Source: Adiantum capillus-veneris (Eukaryota > Streptophyta > Polypodiopsida > Polypodiales > Pteridaceae). Taken from it: a stretch of DNA of 64,000 nt. Shown piece by piece: positions 1-10,961 of the stretch (position 1 is its first letter; each line of letters starts with the position of its first letter). A program made the position numbers and the translations under genes. The stretch is from positions 12,710,809 through 12,774,808 of the forward strand of contig CM043959.1 of assembly GCA_014529385.2 (NCBI GenBank). Reading direction: 5' to 3'. The notes below the pieces were generated by a model. That model did no database searches. It saw only the letters and a list, made by a program, of their open reading frames with translations, and was not told where the DNA came from.

Positions 1-359
1 CTCTTGAAATCATAGTCATCCTCGACTACCTCGACTATGAGGTAGAGAAGATAAAGCTTAGCCATTAGTCCATGTTTCTTAGCGGGTAGAGGATCCCTTT
101 TTACCCTACGACATCATTTCAGAATGGATTACTAATCCATTTGGTGGTCGGGAGTCTTAGCTGTCGTAAGTATGTCTGCTCTTTAGTCCATATCATACTT
201 CCAAAGTAGAGTGACAAGTTCTACTTGGTGTTTGGGAGACATCGTCACCACAAACATGATCCTAAGCATGCATACTTCTTAAATTTTGTGCACAATAAAA
301 GAAAGAGAATGAGTCTTATAAGACAAAAACGTTGTTCATTTAAAATGCATTTTCATTTG

Positions 360-1645
360 CTACTCTAGTTTAGCATTGTAAGCATTGACAAGGTTCACAT
401 TATCTTTAAGCTAGGTTCCTTGCATCCATCTAGCATCTTTAAAATGATAATTCTTAAACTTAACAAGATATCATTGGATAATCTTACCATTCCTTAGTAC
501 CTTGTCTCTGTGTCGAAGAATCGATTTGGGCTACAACATCTCTTCTTGATCTTCATCTCTAGCGGGTCCTCCATTATTGATTCTTTTGGTGGCTCTCTTT
601 TGTAAGGCTTGAGTAGGCTCACATGGTTAACATTGTGAATGAGCCAATGATTAGGCAAATTTAATTGATAAGCCATCTCATTAATTGGCTTAAGAATTTA
701 AAAAGTACCATAGTATCTTTTTGCTAGTTTAGCATGATACTCTTGGTGGCCCGATAGAATCTTACACGTAGTATGCCTTAGATGAGCCTTTAGAAACTTT
801 AGCAAGACCCAATCATTTTCTTAAAGGCTAAGGCTCTTCTGTGCTTATTAGCAGCAACCCTTTTTGCCTTTGCTGTAAGATGGATATAACCATTTTTACT
901 CTTTGGAAAAGATTCTTGTAAGTCTCAGCTATATTCATCAGCAGCGAAGATCTTCCCATATATCTTAAGTAGTAGGGGACTTTTGGATTATTCATCAGCA
1001 GGCAAAGATCTTCCCATATATCTTAAGTAGTAGGGGACTTTTGGATCTTCCCTCTTTAATCTCGAAAGGTGCTTTCCCCATAGACGTTTGTACAATGTCA
1101 TTGTATGCATACTCTATAAGAGGTAGGTACTTCTTTCATTGAGAACGTTGATCTACTTCCATGACTTAGGATTTTAGTAGATTTAAGAATCGTTCATTAT
1201 TTCACTTTGGTCATCCGTTTGTGGATAATAGTCCAAAAGAGAAATTTAATCTACTTCCTAATTTTTCAAAGAGATCCTTCTAGAAACTAATGGTCATTCT
1301 AGGATCTTTGTCCGACACTATGGATGTTGGCAAGCCATGATACTTGAAAAGTTGAGATCTAGAGAGGGTTACCATTTGATGTGCCTTAATAGTCTTTTTG
1401 ACAAGCATAGAGTGTGTTTTCTTGCTAAGCCTGTCGGCTGAAACAATCCAAGTTGCTTCCCACGATCAAATTTCAATTTTCGGTATACCGCGCATTTTGA
1501 AACATACTCTTTGTATGTTTACATTTCATGGTAGACCAACAGAAATACATTTCTACTCCTCGAAGAGTAGATTATCAAATGCCTCTTTGCCCCGCATAAG
1601 GAGAGGCATGGGATTCAGGCATTAGTTTCTTATTGTATGGGTGAG
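360..1645 (-). pseudogene. G1 integrase core, C-terminus and decayed chromodomain
   Basis: The integrase would insert retrotransposon cDNA, and the chromodomain would steer it to chromatin. Visible in broken frames are the zinc-finger-side linker near 1600, a core stretch with HGLPTSIVSDKDPRM near 1300-1340, a PQTD-like stretch near 1210, and the C-terminal segment AYQLNLPNHWLIHNVNHVSL near 610-675. This leads into a chromodomain-like YLVKFKNYHFKDARW (best read in the G2 copy), here about 370-500. Several stops and frame changes make it non-functional. A direct duplication of about 58 bp lies at 932-1046. Confidence 0.8.
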
Positions 1646-2230
1646 TAACACATAGCCTATTGCCGTTTGGAAGATAACCATCCTTCAGGATGAATGGTTC
1701 TTTTTTTCCTTCCCTAATGCAAAGGCTGTAATTACCTACTTAAAGTCTTGATCAGTAGCATACTCATCTATCATAAAAGATAGATCATTGTGAGTTGCTA
1801 TAGACACCACATTTACCCTTGGCCATTGTGAAAGTGCATCGACCACTTGATTGTGCTTGCTAGCAATGTGAGCAATGTGGCCTGAAGATTTTTGTCCATC
1901 GTGAGTTTGAATGCGGCTGGAGCATTTGTCACGCCAAAACTTGCAAATAGATCTTCTACCCACAGCACGAGAAATCTATTTTTTATAGGGATCCTATTTA
2001 GTGCTCTAAACTCGACACACATGATATGTGTCATCTTCTTTTACACTAAAAGTACTTGTGAACAGAATAGAGAGGAGCTAGGCCTCACCATCCCTTTTTC
2101 CACCAATTCATGCAATTGCCTCATGATCTCCTTTTGTTGAGCTTGTGAAACTCAATAAGGAGGTTTATTAGGAGGCGAGCTTCCTAGTAGAAGATCTATT
2201 GCATGGTCTCATCATCCCCTCATTTTGGAG
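1646..2230 (-). pseudogene. G1 RT fingers fused to RNase H tail
   Basis: RT fingers are recognisable near 1980-2210 (a CVEFRALNRIPIKNRF-like stretch). The reading then runs through EDLFA, SFGVTNAPAAF and MDKNLQ, and jumps straight to the RNase H/linker tail (HIASKHNQVVDALSQWPRV). The palm segment with the first catalytic Asp, the YxDD box and nearly all of RNase H are missing. The loss between LFA and SFG, and the loss after MDKNLQ, recur in other G copies; the further jump to the RNase H tail is private to this copy. It cannot encode a polymerase. Confidence 0.8.
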
Positions 2231-2870
2231 GTAGCTCACTAGGGATGTCATCATTGAAAACATATTGGAATCCATTTAGGAAACTAAACAACTCTAATTT
2301 CTCTTGATTCCCTTTATTGCTACTTGTGAAAACATTAGAATCATTTACAGATTCTCTAACCAAAATCATATATTTTAAAATAGAGCTTTTCATTCACTTA
2401 TCAAAAGCAAGTGTATTTACCAGGGATATGGTGTTCCCGACTCGTTAGCATCTATGTACATGCTCTTTTTCTTGTAGGTGACGTAGATTCTCCTTTCAGG
2501 GAGCTTTATGTTGGCAGCCATGAGATTGAACCATGGTGCCCCTAGGATGGCATCCTCATGTTGGAGAGGAGAGATTTAAAAAAATCCTTCTTTGTCGACG
2601 TAGCTTTGGACAGAAGCCTCAACTTCCCAATCAAGGGAGTAACGGAGGCTTGCTATCCCTTGAAAGCTGTGTCATCAATTACAGTATCTCCCATCTCAAA
2701 ATCTTGAATGCCCAACTTGGTGGCCAACTCCGTTGATATGAAGTTGTGAGTAGAGCCAGGGTTAAACAAGATGAAGGCATCATACACCCTTACTTTCCCC
2801 CAATCATAGGAGAGGAATGAGCCTTTGCAATGAGTATCCTCTTTTGGAGTTTCAACCACGGAAGCTCTAG
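2231..2870 (-). pseudogene. G1 retroviral-type aspartic protease region
   Basis: The protease would cleave the Gag-Pol polyprotein. The stretch FILFNPGSTHNFISTELATK around 2700-2780 matches the Ty3/gypsy active-site block, but the usual Asp of the D-(S/T/P)-G triad reads as Asn here. Other G copies keep DPGST, as in G4 near 20105. The rest is broken by frameshifts. It lies between the gag zinc-knuckle region and the RT fingers, as expected. Confidence 0.72.
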
Positions 2871-5128
2871 GAGTGTCATTGCAAACATTTTTTTAGGGGC
2901 AAGAACGATAACCATGTCCTTGCTCCCCACACTTAAAGCATTTATGGTCTTTACGAAAGGCCTCTTATTCTTTGGTAAAGAGATTATTCTTTTAACTTTG
3001 TAAGATCCTTTCTCCTTGGCCTTGTTGTTGTTGGTGTTGGTGTTGCCTTGGGCAAGAGTTGTGAACATTGCTCTTCTCTTTAGCTTCATTTCGATCCTTG
3101 TTTTCCATGGGCTTGAAATTTATTCTCGACCCTTGTTGGAAATTGATCCTTGAAGCAACCATAGTGTGGTGGATGACTTCGGTGATAGTGCTAGGCCATT
3201 GAGAATTGACATACTGTCCAGGAACGAAATAATAGAGATAGACAGAAAAAGATAGAGAAAGAGATCTTTGTATTGATAGAGTTTTGATACAACAGAGGAG
3301 CAATAAAATATATGGGCGAACTCCGTTGTACGGAGCTCGAACCTCCCGACCACCCCCGAGCTTCAGTTCGCTTGCATGCAGCGTCTCACTCGCACTCGCA
3401 GAAGAAGAGATCGGTGAATGATCCCCAAAACGCACCACCCGTCTTTCTTTTCTGATTTTGCCTCCAAAAGCATGCGACCTCTCAAAATAGCCGCTTTTCT
3501 ATTTTTGACGTTCGGTCGACTCAACTTGCGCGCCAAGTATACCTGCGAGAATAAGATAAGAATGTGATCGCGAAGCGATCCGTAAAGGTTAGATTTTTGA
3601 AACTTTTTTTTTAAAAAAAATTCAACTGTCTTCAACTGAACATAACTCCCAAACGGAGCCAAAACAGCCCAAGTCCGTCTCACACAATCTTGTTGTCCTC
3701 GTTGCGCTCTTCGACGACTATGTGATGGAAAATTTCCATAGCCTGCTCTGATTGGCTAAAAATCAACCTGTAAAACAACATTTTCTACAAAAACGATGCA
3801 AAAACAGTAAATCCCACTTTTTTCTTAATCTTTGGTCCTCAACGAGCACCAAAACATCAAAATCTCTAAAGACTCAGAGAACCAAAGTTGTTCCTCATAA
3901 CACAGGCTTCAATCGCTTCATACATCACTTTTCCAAAATCCCACGTTAACACCTTCAAAAATGCCCCAGAAAGTGCCTTCCGTATCAAAAAAATTTATTG
4001 GACGAAAACAATCCACATCCTTCTACACAGTGGACTAACTTTAAAACAACCAAACTTCCTAGAAAAACAAAATTTATTGCTAAAACACTTCAAAATCAAG
4101 TCTTGTTACACATACTCGGCCATTTCTCTAGGTAATACCACACAAAATTGTTTCTTTTCTTTGGCAAAGTATGTCCTTTCAAAAACTGTACCTTTGAGAT
4201 GTAAATCCAAAAACCTATCTACATATTTTGTGGATAGACCCGTTCAAGAGCAGCTTCAAACTTCGCCATTTGGTGAGCACTTGTCATTGGCATCGCTTGC
4301 AAGGAATTGCTTCACAATGGAAACTCGTAGAGTTTTCCATGTCTTTGGGACCTTGCCATTGCCATGAAGGCTAGCCCACCATTAACGAGTAGATTTCTAG
4401 AAGTGCATAGCTACATGGTGTAGCTTGGAGGACTCTGTGAAGCCCTTATTTCCAAAGCTCTCATCATATTGTTGGATGAAGGCCAATAGTTTGTTGGTGG
4501 CACCAAAGGTGCCATCATAGGTGAGAAAAGAGATACTCTTTCATCCCCCTTTGAATTTCTTAAGCTTTTGGGACCTTCACCATGTAGGGTAAGTTTTGCA
4601 ATGTCCTCTCCTCTTGTATTCTCTAGGAGAATAACTATTACCTTCGTCGCAAGAGGAGGAAGGTGAAGAAGAAGGAGAAGAGGGTGGCCTCTTTCTTGCC
4701 TTTTTCTTCCTTTGTTTCCTCTCTTCCCTTCCGGAATTACGAGGAGAAGTACTATGCGTTGATTGTTTCCTCTTGGGAGGAGTTGGCGATAGTCTAGACC
4801 ACCACCTTCATAGAGCCACTTTTTTAGAGGAACTTAGGCATTCACTTCTTTCTCATTCTTTGGATCCCTCCTCTCTTATGGGAGAGAGTCTTCTTTCGGG
4901 AGTCTCATCAAGAGGCCTCCTAAACTCTGTCTCCTCTTGAAGAGGAAGGGAAATCCCATAAGCACGAAGTTCTTGGGTAACTTCGGCTTGCAAAGTAGGG
5001 TTGCCCATAGCTTGATGCAATGTAGTAACAAGATAATTGATCAACATGGGGGCATCATCATTAGCACCTTCATGTGCAAAATCAAAGTTATCAATGTTCA
5101 TTCTACTCTCTTGGTTATTTTCAGTCAT
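2871..5128 (-). pseudogene. G1 gag, interrupted by a solo LTR
   Basis: The structural Gag protein starts at ATG 5126-5128 (MTENNQESRMNIDNFDF). The N-terminal half reads openly to about 4853, with a polar C-terminal part after the LVTTLHQAMGNPTLQ segment. The capsid part (4140-4600) is frameshifted, and the Asn/Gln-rich nucleocapsid part lies at 2992-3180. A foreign LTR at 3215-4110 splits the gene. The zinc knuckle is best preserved in the G6 and G8 copies. Confidence 0.78.
3215..4110 (-). mobile_element. Solo LTR with 5-bp target duplication
   Basis: The 896-bp segment begins TGTCCAGG and ends GTTACA on the plus strand, giving TG...CA ends. It is flanked by catac at 3210-3214 and 4111-4115. 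The G gag sequence is continuous across the gap when compared with G8 near 57410. No primer site, coding domain or second LTR is visible inside, so it is best read as a solo LTR left by LTR-LTR recombination. Strand is a guess from an ATATATTTTAT block and a CAATACAAAG-like stretch near the 3' end when read on the minus strand. The family is not represented elsewhere in the window. Confidence 0.78.
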
Positions 5129-5511
5129 GCTAATTATACTTATGTGTTTACTTAGTGTATTCTTTGGCAACTCAAAACCTTAGTTGCTACTCCTCTTATC
5201 TTTTGAAAATAAGCACTTCAGTATCTATACCCACGGCTCAAATTGGTTAATTATAGAGAGTAGTGGGGTGGGTCTAACATAGCAGAATTGATGAGGGATA
5301 GCTCCTTTGGGACTTCTTATGGCTCAATAATGGTAAAGCTGTAGACAAGTCTAAAAAGACCCCATTATTAAGACCAAAGCTCCCGAGGTGTGCACCATAT
5401 CCCACATCGTGGGCTGAACAAAATCGATAATAGATCCCAGTCCCACTTACCCTAATATAATTAACAAAACCAACCATTAATAGATTACTTAAGAACCTCT
5501 CTTCTTAATAT

Positions 5512-5523
5512 GCTCTGATACCA
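5512..5523 (-). other. G1 primer-binding site (tRNA-iMet)
   Basis: The plus strand reads gctctgatacca, whose complement TGGTATCAGAGC is the standard plant initiator-tRNA-Met primer site. It lies one base inside the LTR edge at 5525, fixing both the LTR boundary and minus-strand orientation. Confidence 0.88.
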
Positions 5524-5524
5524 A

Positions 5525-6257
5525 TGTAATGGGAATAGCCTATCAACTTTGAGGATAACGGAATTAAGAGAATTAAGGTGAGCATTTTTGTGAGATCACT
5601 TTGAGAACATAGAGGGTGAACTTAACTGATGGTAGCAACATAAACATAGTACTTAATTAACTTGGCATGAACAATACTTTTGCAAGAGAGAGAGTATTAA
5701 AGAACATGACAATAGTTGAGGATCGGATTTACTTGGAGCCGGTCCCCCCTCCAAAAGGTGTTTGTATTATAGAATCTCCCTTCAAGAGAGACTTTATTAC
5801 AATACAATCTTTGTGTTCCTTGTGACCTTAGTGATGTTATGAAGATGGAAAGCTTCATGCATCACGAGCTTAACATAAACTTTGTAAAAAGCATTAACTA
5901 TCCCAAGCCTCAGTCCCAAGGCCTCAAACACCTTCGAAGGTGGAGAGAGCTAGCGGGGAATGAGGGTAGGGAAGAGGAAGAAGAAACATTCCATAGGAGA
6001 AAGAAATAGTTCCTCACTTATCATCACTCTTCTTGCTTAGCATAGTAATGAAGATGAAGAAGATGGCAAGCTTAAGCATTGAAGCATGGCTCTTGGTTGG
6101 ATTTGCATTCCATAGCCAAGAGTGTTGGTGTAGGCTCTCCACTTCTCAAGAAGCTTGGAGAAGGAGATGGAGCTCTTGCATTGTGCACTCCACACAATGA
6201 GAGAATGTGTGTGTGTGTGTGTGTGGAAGAGTATACCCCCCCTCTCATGCTTGGTCC

Positions 6258-6309
<52 letters not shown>

Positions 6310-7162
6310 TTATTTTATTATTTCATTTGGACATGTGTCCTCTTTTTCCTCCTTTAGAGAAAGAACTTAATTATTTACTTTTATGTATCTAAATTCTCAT
6401 TGACCCCTTTAAAACCTAACCAATAGTATTCAAGTACATCATGAGGGCCACATGTGGAGGATCATTTGAACATGTGTCTTTTATGTTTATTAAGTCATTT
6501 GGTTGAATTGAATACTTCAAGGACTTAGTCAATCAAGCAAGCATGTGTATTTTATGCTTCTTATGTCATTTTTTTTGAATTAAATAGTTCAAGCCTTAGT
6601 AAATCAAGCGTGGACGTTCATGCCTCTTGAGAATTTATCTTTGAATTTAAAATTTCAAAAACCTTAGTCATTTAAGCATAAAAATCACCTGAAACTTTGG
6701 GCAAGGTTCCACAACCACTTTAACCGTCTTAGCACCTCATGCTTGAGTACTATTCCCACCTCGAGGTTAGCCCTAGCTTGCGTAAGGTCAAATGAATTTT
6801 TAACACTAACTTTTGGAGGTCTTTAATGAAGCTAACCCTAAAGTCTTTTAAACTCCATTAGATGCATGTTGCTCTTTGATAGACTACCTCCATTTGGACC
6901 CCTTTTGAGATGTAACCATCTCTCCTCTTGGTCCCTTGCTGAGGTAAATCTAAAAGCACTTATTGCAGATTGCTCTTTGGTAGACCTTCTTCTTTTGGAC
7001 CCCTATTGAGATGCAACCATTTCTCCTTTCGGTCCCCTGTTGAGATAGGTCTAGAAGCACATATACATACTAACTCTTCTTCCCCTTTTATCTTCCCATA
7101 TTAAGTAATCAGTTTAATATGAGAAAATCATTTGGTAAAGTTAGATATTATATTTTATGACA
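5525..7162 (-). mobile_element. G-family LTR shared by G1 and G2
   Basis: The 1638-bp LTR starts TGTAATGGG and ends TTTTATGACA on the plus strand. Its left edge touches the G1 primer site, so it is the 5' LTR of G1. Its right edge touches the purine tract of G2 (plus strand 7163-7175, ttacctctctctt), so it is also the 3' LTR of G2. It contains GT and CT microsatellites near 6207-6306 and lacks the minisatellite seen in the longer LTR at 10962-13014. Confidence 0.88.
6207..6306. repeat. GT and CT microsatellites in G LTR
   Basis: A short (TG)n run at about 6207-6223 is followed by a (CT)n run at about 6259-6306. The same LTR position in the copy at 29797-31464 carries longer, rearranged GT/CT tracts. 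Apparent ORFs here encode only Ser-Leu or Val-Cys repeats and are not genes. Confidence 0.95.
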
Positions 7163-7559
7163 TTACCTCTCTCTTGAAATCATAGTCATCCTCGACTACC
7201 TCGACTATGAGGTAGAGAAGATAAAGCTTAGCCATTAGTCCATGTTTCTTAGCGGGTAGAGGATCCCTTTTTACCCTACGACATCATTCCAGAATGGATT
7301 ACTAATCCATTTGGTGGTCGGGAGTCTTAGCTGCCGTAAGTATGTCTGCTCTTTAGTCCATATCATACTTCCAAAGTAGAGTGACAAGTTCTACTTGGTG
7401 TTTGGGAGACGTCGTCACCACAAACATGATCCTAAGCATGCATACTTCTTAAATTTTGTGCACAATAAAAGAAAGAGAATGAGTCTTATAAGACAAAAAC
7501 ATTGTTCATTTAAATTGCATTTTCATTTGCTTACTCTAGTTTAGCATTGTAAGCATTGA

Positions 7560-8745
7560 CAAGGTTCATATTATCTTTAAGCTAGGTTCCTTGCATCCAT
7601 CTAGCATCTTTAAAATGATAATTCTTAAACTTAACAAGATATCATTGGACAATCTTACCGTATCTTAGTACCTTGCCTTTTTGTCGAAGAATCGATTTGG
7701 ACCACAACACCTCTTCTTGATCTTCGATCTCTAGCGGGTCCTCCATTATTGATTCTTTTGGTGGCTCTCCTTTGTAAGGCTTGAGTAGGCTCACATGGTT
7801 AACATTGTGAATGAGCCAATGGTTGGGCAAGTTTAATTGATAAGCCATCTCATTGATTGGCTTAAGAATTTAAAAAGGATGATAGTATCTTTTTGCTAGT
7901 TTAGCATAATACTCTTGGTGGCCCGATAGAATCTTACCCGTAGTATGTTTTAGATGAGCCTTGAGAAACTTTAGAAAGACCCAATTATTTTCTTAAAGGT
8001 TAAGGCTCTTCTGTGCTTATAAGCAACAACCCTTTTTTCGTTTGCTATAAGATGGATATAACCATTTTTACTCTTTGGAAAAGATTCTTGTAAGTCTCGG
8101 CTATATTCATCAGTAGCGAAGATCTTCCCATATATCTTAAGTAGTAGGGGACTTTTGGATTATTCATCAGCAGCAAAGATCTTCCCATATATCTTAAGTA
8201 GTAGGAGACTTTTGGATCTTTCCTCTTTATTTTCGAAAGGTGCTTTCCCCATAGAAGTATGTACAATGTCATTGTATGCATACTCTATAAGAGATAGGTA
8301 CTTTTCTCATTGGTAACGTTGATCTACTTCCATGACATAGGCTTTTAGTACATTTAAGAATCTTTAGTTATTTCACTTTGGTCATCCGTTTGTGGATAAT
8401 AGGCCAAAAGAGAAATTTAATCTACTTCCTAGATTTTCAAAGAGACCCTTCTAGAAATTAATGGTCATTCTACGATCTTTGTCCGACACTATGGATGTTG
8501 GCAAGCCATGATACTTAGAAAGTGGAGATCTAGAGAGGGTTATCGTTTGATGTGCCTTAATAGTCTTTTTGACAAGCATAGAGTGTGTTTTCTTGCTAAA
8601 CCTGTCGACTAAAACAATCCAAGTTGCTTCCCTCGATCAAATTTCAATTTTTTGTATACAACGTATTTTGAAACATACTCTTTGTATTTTTACATTCATG
8701 GTAGACCAACAAAAATACATTTCTACTCCTCGAAGAGTAGATTAT
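7560..8745 (-). pseudogene. G2 integrase and chromodomain remnant
   Basis: The C-terminal 68 codons (7642-7848) read openly: AYQLNLPNHWLIHNVNHVSL followed by LKPYKGEPPKE and an EEVLWSKSILRQKGK stretch. After a frame stop the chromodomain continues as YLVKFKNYHFKDARWMQGT (about 7560-7640). Upstream, the integrase core contains the HGLPTSIVSDKDPRM block near 8480-8515, with stops. The N-terminal zinc finger is lost in the fusion to gag at about 8745. Confidence 0.78.
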
Positions 8746-8975
8746 GGAGTCTCATTAAGAGGCCTCCTAAACTCTCTCTCCTCTTGAAGAGGAAGGGAAA
8801 TCCCATAAGCACGAAGTTCTTGGGTAACTTCGGCTTGCAAAGTAGGGTTGCCCATAGCTTGATGCAACCTAGTAACAAGATAATTGATCAACATGGGGGC
8901 ATCATCATTAGCACCTTCATGTGCAAAATCAAAGTTATCAATGTTCATTCTACTCTCTTGGTTATTTTCAGTCAT
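8746..8975 (-). pseudogene. G2 gag N-terminal fragment
   Basis: ATG at 8973-8975 begins MTENNQESRMNIDNFDFAHE, nearly identical to G1 gag. It reads openly for about 75 codons to the deletion junction, so only the N-terminal domain remains. Confidence 0.78.
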
Positions 8976-9389
8976 GCTAATTATACTTATGTGTTTACTT
9001 AGTGTATTCTTTGGCAACTCAAAACCTTAGTTGCTACTCCTCTTATCTTTTGAAAATAAGCACTTCAGTATCTATACCCACGGCTCAAATTGGTTAATTA
9101 TAGAGAGTAGTGGGGTGGGTCTAACATAGCAGAATTGCCGAGGGATAGCTCCTTTGGGACTTCTTATGGCTCAATAATGGTAAATCCGTAGGCAAGTCTA
9201 AAAAGACCCCATTACTAAGACCAAAGCTCCCGAGGTGTGCACCATATCCCACATAGTGGGCTCAAAAAAATCGATAATAGATTCCAATCCCACTTACCCT
9301 AATATAGTTAACAAAACCAACCATTAATAGGCTACTTAAGGACCTCTCTTCTTAAGCAAGAAAAGAGAAACCAAATGCTCTAATACCAA

Positions 9390-10088
9390 TGTAATGGGAA
9401 TAGCATGTAGACTATGAACTTTGAGAATAACGGAATTAAGAGAATTAAGGTGAGCATTTTTATGAGATCACTTTGAGAACATAGAGGGTGAACTTAATTG
9501 ATGGTAGCAACATAAACATAGTACTTAATTAACTTGGCATGAACAATACTTTTGCAAGAGAGAGAGTATTAGAGAACATGACAATAGTTGAGGACCGGAT
9601 TTACTTGGAGCCGTTGCCCCCTCCAAAAGGCGTTTGTATTATAAATTCTCCCTTCAAGAGAGACTTTGTTACAATAAAATCTTTGTGTTCCTTGTGACCT
9701 TGGTGATGCTATGAAGATGGAAAGCTTCATGCATCATGAGCTTAACATAAACTTTTCAAAAAGCATTAACTATACCAAGCCTCAGTCCCAAGGCCTCAAA
9801 CACCTTCGAAGGTGGAGAGAGCTAGTGGGGATTGAGGGTAGGGAAGAGGAAGAAGAGACATCCCTTAGGAGAAAGAGATAGTTCCTCACTTATCATCACT
9901 CTTCTTGCTTAGCATAGCATAATAGCATAGTAATGAAGATGAAAAAGATGGCAAGCTTAAGCATTGAAGCATGGCTCTTGGTTGGATTTGCATTCCATAG
10001 CCAAGAGTGTTGGTGTAGGCTCTCCACTTCTCAACAAGCTTGGGAAGGAGATGGAGCTCTTGCATTTTGCACTCCACACAATGAGAGA
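9390..10088 (-). mobile_element. Truncated G LTR
   Basis: It starts TGTAATGGG beside the G2 primer site and follows the G LTR to about 10088, just before the GT microsatellite position. There it switches to RNase H sequence of another G copy. Around 940 bp of the LTR is absent. The joint has an atg micro-overlap. Confidence 0.82.
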
Positions 10089-10961
10089 TGCCCTTCTTGA
10101 AGCAAAACTACTCCAAGGCAATCACCACAAGCATCACATTGGACCTCAAATGGCTTTGAGAGATCCGGAAACATAAGGACTAGTTGAGAGGTAAGCTTCT
10201 CTTTGAGCTTGTCAAAAGCATTTAGCTGTCTATGAGTACTTAACATTCTTCCTTGTTAATTCATGCAATGGTCCTGCTATTTGAGAGAATTTTGCTATGA
10301 AGCACCTATGGTATGCACACATACCAATAAAGCTTCTTAGCTCATGTAGATGCCTTGGATTAGGGCATGCTTTTATTACCTCCAACGTTGATGGATTCAT
10401 AAATATACCATCTTGATAGAGAATGTGACCTAAATATTGAATCTCTTGTAGGAAAAAATCACTTTTCTTTTGATTAATGAAAAGCGTATTCTCTCTCACA
10501 ACTTGAAAGATTACTTGGAGGTGTCACTTGTACTCTTCAAGAGAATTTGAGTGGCCTGAAGATTTTTGTCCATCGTGAGTTTGAATGCAGCTGAGCATTT
10601 GTCCCGCCAAAACTTGCAAATAGATCTTCTACTCGTGGCACGATAAATCTTTTTTTTATAGTGATACTATTTAGTGCTCTGAAGTCAACATGCATGATAT
10701 GTGTCATCTTTCTTTTGCACTAAAAGTACTTGTGAACAGAATAGAGAGGAGCTAGGCCTCACCATCCCTTTTTCCACCAATTCATGCAATTGCCTCATGA
10801 TCTCCTTTTGTTGAGCTTGTGAGACTCAATAAGGAGGTTTATTAGGAGGTGAGCTTCCTAGAGAAGCTCTATTGCATGGTCTCATCATCCCCTCGTTTTG
10901 GAGGTAGCTCACTAGGGATGTCATCATTGAAAACATCTTGGAATCCATTTAGGAAACTAGA
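10089..10961 (-). pseudogene. G3: RNase H and RT fragment of a G element
   Basis: Minus-strand pol fragment. RNase H start (10089-10250) reads DLSKPFEVQCDACGDCLG, with the first catalytic Asp kept. RT thumb/connection at 10230-10499 includes FFLQEIQYLGHIL and RSFIGMCAYHRCF. RT fingers lie at about 10620-10830. Around 10556-10625 it shows the family-wide palm deletion: SFG-TNA and MDKNLQ remain but no YxDD box. It is cut at 10961, where the plus-strand G4 LTR begins. Confidence 0.8.

Larger units (their letters stand above)
1..5524 (-). mobile_element. G1: chromodomain Ty3/gypsy internal region, degenerate
   Basis: Internal region of a chromovirus-type Ty3/gypsy retrotransposon on the minus strand. 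Order from high to low coordinate is primer site, gag, protease, RT/RNase H remnants, integrase, chromodomain. It abuts the LTR at 5525-7162 on its 5' side. Position 1 corresponds to position 7171 of the next copy, just inside the purine-rich 3' end, so its 3' LTR should lie immediately left of the window. Frameshifts and deletions run throughout, and a foreign solo LTR sits in gag. Family assignment rests on the domain order and chromodomain; the Tekay/Del-like placement is inference from long LTRs and a tRNA-Met primer site. Confidence 0.88.
7163..9389 (-). mobile_element. G2: internally deleted G element
   Basis: This minus-strand G internal region has only its two ends. Integrase/chromodomain sequence (7163-8745) is joined directly to the N-terminal part of gag (8746-8975), followed by leader and a mutated primer site (gctctaatacca, 9377-9388). 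About 3 kb spanning part of gag, protease, RT, RNase H and the start of integrase is missing. The junction has a short gga overlap typical of end joining or template switching. It shares the 58-bp duplication (8105-8217) with G1. Confidence 0.85.

Noticed and set aside
5512-5523. tRNA-Met gene fragments at gctctgatacca sites
   Set aside because: Only the 12-nt primer-binding complement is present, each time next to an LTR edge; no tRNA fold.
6079-6392. Overlapping frames encoding Ser-Leu and Val-Cys repeats, also near 30329-30714, 33173-33815 and 61558-61809
   Set aside because: They are translations of CT, GT and GA microsatellites in all frames; no conserved protein sequence.
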